DNA of 7,103 nucleotides from Gemmatimonadota bacterium (lineage in GTDB: Bacteria; Gemmatimonadota; Gemmatimonadetes; Longimicrobiales; Longimicrobiaceae): contig JAHWJJ010000242.1 in the NCBI GenBank assembly GCA_019348475.1, positions 1 to 7,103 of the forward strand, in the 5' to 3' direction. The notes below the pieces were generated by a model. That model made no database searches and was not told the origin of the DNA. It worked only from the letters and a program-made list of their open reading frames with translations. This document shows positions 5,413-7,103 of this stretch, one piece after another. Made by a program: the position numbers and the translations under genes. The first letter of the stretch is position 1. Every line of letters starts with the position of its first letter.

Positions 5413-6639
5413 TCACTTTGCCAGCGGCTCGCCCCAGGAGGTCAGGTCCGCGTCCTCGCCCTCGCCCCCCTCGCGCCCGTCGCGGCCCAGCGAGTACAGG
5501 TCGAACCCCTGCGGGTTGGCGCGCCCCGGCGACAGGTAGACGTACGGATTCCCCCAGGGATCCGCCGGCACCGCCCGGCGCAGGTAGGGCCCGCGCCAGT
5601 TGCGGGGCCGGGGTCCCACGGTGGGCTCGATGCGCAGCGCGGCCAGCCCCTGCTCGGTCGTGGGGTACGCGTGGTTGTCCAGCCGGTAGCCGTCCAGCGC
5701 CGTGGACAGAATCTCGATCTGCTGCCGGGCGGCGCTGGCGTTCGCGTCGCCCACGTTGCGGAACACCTCGGGCGCCACCACCGCCGCCAGGACGGCGATG
5801 ATGGCGATGATCACCAGCATCTCGATCAGCGTGAACCCGGCCCGCGCCGCGCGCGCCACCGCGCCGGGCGCGCGGGCGGGCGCGTCGGGCGCCGGGCGCG
5901 TGCCTTCCACGATCAGCGTCTCGTACCGCACCACCCGCTCGTCCCCCACCACCTCCTGGTGGCGCTCGATGCCGCGCAGGGCCGGGTGCGGGCTCTCGCC
6001 CATCTCGCGCGGCCGGACGTCCGCGAACCCCGCCGCGCGCAGCCGGTCCGCCAGCGTGCCGAAGGAGTAGATGAACTGGTGCCCGGTGTCTGCGTCGGGG
6101 CCAAAGGCTCTGAACATGGCGTTGATCACGCGGGTGGGGTCCGGGCCGGGGAGCCCGAGCAGGCGGGAGACGTACTCCACGTAGTGCCGCTGGTCGCCGT
6201 CAAGCTCCGGCTGCGCCAGCGCCGCGATGCGCTCCAGGTCCGGCGTCGCGATGCGCACCACGCCCCCCGGGCGCAGCACGCGAAAGCACTCCGCCAGCAT
6301 CCGCTCCCCCGCCTCCAGCGGGATGTGCTCGATCTGGTGCTCGCTGTAGACGTGGTCGAACGCTCCGTCCGGGAGCGGAAAGGGGCGGGTGGCGTCCAGC
6401 AGGTGCACGTGCCCGCGGCGAAACACCTGGACGTCGGTGTTCAGCCAGCCGGGGAGCGGGTTGTGTCCCGTCCCCAGCTGCAGCCCGCGGGGCTGCGCGG
6501 TCCGCAGGTAGCGCTGCACGGCGGAGCCGCGCGTGAGCCTCGACACCACGCGCCGCCGCGCCAGCTCCAGGTGAAAGGCCGGCTGCGACCGCGCCATCAG
6601 CCACCGCGCCGCCCGCACGTGCACGTCCGTCACCGGCAA
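5413..6639 (-). CDS. gspG: Fusion protein: SAM-dependent methyltransferase (COG4627-like) + GspG major pseudopilin
   Basis: A single 408-residue frame with no internal stop. Residues about 50-245 look like a class I SAM methyltransferase: motif I LQLGTG (53-58) followed by PGWLNTDV with the acidic D69, then FPLPDGAFDHVYSEHQIEH (87-105), RVLRPGGVVRIATPDL (120-135), and a C-terminal part with HQFIYSFGTL, AAGF and GESPHPALRGIE (214-225). This pattern matches the predicted methyltransferases of COG4627; the substrate is unknown. An Ala/Pro/Arg-rich linker (about 246-267) leads to the prepilin site ARAG|FTLIEM, with Gly268, Phe269 at +1, Glu273 at +5 and Pro290 at +22. Mature GspG would be 140 residues, the normal size, and carries YPTTEQGL, DPWGNPY and the C-terminal LGRDGREGGEGEDAD loop, which corresponds to the calcium-binding loop of major pseudopilins. 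The start is TTG at 6639 with an SD-like GGAAAGGGG 7 nt upstream. The gspF start follows the stop after one base. A separately initiated GspG from an internal GTG cannot be excluded. Confidence 0.88.
   Translation of the reverse strand: MPVTDVHVRAARWLMARSQPAFHLELARRRVVSRLTRGSAVQRYLRTAQPRGLQLGTGHNPLPGWLNTDVQVFRRGHVHLLDATRPFPLPDGAFDHVYSEHQIEHIPLEAGERMLAECFRVLRPGGVVRIATPDLERIAALAQPELDGDQRHYVEYVSRLLGLPGPDPTRVINAMFRAFGPDADTGHQFIYSFGTLADRLRAAGFADVRPREMGESPHPALRGIERHQEVVGDERVVRYETLIVEGTRPAPDAPARAPGAVARAARAGFTLIEMLVIIAIIAVLAAVVAPEVFRNVGDANASAARQQIEILSTALDGYRLDNHAYPTTEQGLAALRIEPTVGPRPRNWRGPYLRRAVPADPWGNPYVYLSPGRANPQGFDLYSLGRDGREGGEGEDADLTSWGEPLAK
5952..5957 (-). promoter_or_regulatory. Internal AGGAGG ahead of the GspG portion of the fusion ORF
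   Basis: A perfect AGGAGG lies inside the fusion ORF, about 80 bases before the prepilin cleavage site. In-frame GTG codons follow at 5952, 5949, 5934, 5931, 5910 and 5859. The spacing to the nearest ones is too short (5949, 2 nt) and to 5934 rather long (17 nt), so it is not a classic start site. It could still allow a pseudopilin with a leader of about 25-40 residues to be made independently. It may equally be chance: the bases encode Gln-Glu-Val in frame. Confidence 0.25.
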
Positions 6640-6646
6640 CGTTCCA

Positions 6647-6655
6647 CCCCTTTCC
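6647..6655 (-). promoter_or_regulatory. Ribosome binding site for the methyltransferase-GspG ORF
   Basis: On the minus strand GGAAAGGGG ends 7 nt before the TTG at 6639. It is purine-rich and well spaced, so it favours TTG 6639 over the in-frame GTG two codons later (6633). It lies in the 36-bp gap after gspE, where I see no terminator. Confidence 0.55.
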
Positions 6656-6675
6656 GCCGTGACGGGCGAACCCCT

Positions 6676-7103
6676 TCAGTCCTGCACCACACGCAGCACC
6701 TCCTCAACCGTGGTCACCCCGTCCCGCACCCGCTGCCAGGCGTCCGCCCGCAGCGTCGTCATCCCCCCGCGCCGTGCCGCCTCGCGCATCTCCGGCCGTG
6801 GGGCGCGCCGCACGATCCCGTCGCGGATCGCGTCGTCCACCACCAGCAGCTCGTAGATCCCCGTGCGCCCGCGGTACCCGGTGCCCCGGCACGCCCGGCA
6901 GCCGGCGCCGCGAAAGAACATCGGGGGCGGCAGGTCGTCGCCCGCCAGCCTGCGCACGGCGTCGCGGGGGGGCTCGTACACCTCGCGGCACCCGCCGCAG
7001 ACGCGCCGCACCAGCCGCTGCGCCAGAATGCCGTCCACCGTGGCGGCCGCCAGGTAGTCGGGAATGCCCAGGTCCAGCAGCCGCGGCAGGGCGCCCACGG
7101 CGT
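6676..7103 (-). CDS. gspE: GspE, T2SS assembly ATPase, C-terminal part (5' end outside window)
   Basis: Only the last 141 residues are in the window; the gene enters at the right edge and stops with TGA at 6678-6676. GspE is the cytoplasmic hexameric secretion ATPase that powers pseudopilus assembly and docks on GspL. Seen here: the stretch after the Walker/Asp boxes (ALPRLLDLGIPDYLAAATVDGILAQRLVRR), then a Cys4 zinc-binding module, CGGC about 35 residues in and CRAC about 35 residues later, followed by GTGYRGRTGIYELL, a hallmark of the GspE/PilB superfamily. The Cys4 module is typical of GspE and many PilB proteins. Location directly before a GspG domain and gspF makes GspE more likely than PilB. 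The next start lies 36 bp downstream, so the genes are probably co-transcribed. The Walker A motif cannot be checked because it is outside the window. Confidence 0.95.
   Translation of the reverse strand, partial: AVGALPRLLDLGIPDYLAAATVDGILAQRLVRRVCGGCREVYEPPRDAVRRLAGDDLPPPMFFRGAGCRACRGTGYRGRTGIYELLVVDDAIRDGIVRRAPRPEMREAARRGGMTTLRADAWQRVRDGVTTVEEVLRVVQD

Noticed and set aside
2471..5801. Several other long plus-strand frames (for example 2471-4291, 4053-5801, 4288-5385)
   Set aside because: Same reason: compositionally biased shadows of gspF-gspK with no recognisable motif and no credible start context.
5840..5905. GC-rich repeats in the linker of the fusion as a mobile-element or recombination scar
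   Set aside because: The repetition is simple GC/Ala-Pro-Arg codon bias; no inverted or direct terminal repeats flank either domain.
1..7103. tRNA, rRNA, CRISPR array, transposase or riboswitch
   Set aside because: Nothing resembling these is readable; the window is almost fully occupied by secretion genes.

Overview
The window is one stretch of a type II secretion system (T2SS, general secretory pathway) operon. All genes lie on the minus strand, so transcription runs from high to low coordinates. The DNA is very GC-rich (about three quarters G+C by eye) with G/C at nearly every third codon position. This is why long spurious ORFs appear on the plus strand. The GC content, the short GspH and the PilM/PilN-like GspL suggest a high-GC, Gram-negative-type (diderm) bacterium. 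A member of the Gemmatimonadota (for example the Longimicrobium group) is my best guess, but no marker gene here proves it.

Layout in transcription order: the 3' end of gspE (7103-6676, assembly ATPase with its Cys4 zinc module); one uninterrupted ORF (6639-5413) joining a SAM-dependent methyltransferase domain to the major pseudopilin GspG; gspF (5411-4215, inner-membrane platform); gspH (4149-3760), gspI (3773-3291) and gspJ (3294-2728), the minor pseudopilins; gspK (2731-1776, tip pseudopilin), whose frame is broken once near 2204-2240; a 130-bp gap holding a GC-rich hairpin; gspL (1645-431, assembly-platform protein); and gspM (434-1, running off the window). Most junctions are overlaps of 4 to 14 bases or gaps of 1 to 65 bases, as in a translationally coupled operon. 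The upstream promoter and the gspC/gspD genes would lie outside the window.

How the parts work together: GspE hydrolyses ATP in the cytoplasm and, through GspL/GspM/GspF in the inner membrane, drives addition of GspG subunits to a periplasmic pseudopilus. GspH, I, J and K form its tip. Every pseudopilin here has a basic leader, a Gly at -1 and a hydrophobic helix for the prepilin peptidase.

The standout observation is the methyltransferase-GspG ORF. Read literally, GspG is made with a 268-residue prepilin leader that is itself an apparently complete class I methyltransferase. The prepilin leader stays on the cytoplasmic side, so the arrangement is topologically possible. Peptidase cleavage would then release a soluble methyltransferase for each pseudopilin processed. 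The main alternatives are internal translation initiation (in-frame GTG codons and an internal AGGAGG precede the pseudopilin part) or a sequence error that removed a stop. The gene order E-G-F-H, instead of the usual E-F-G-H, goes with this fusion.
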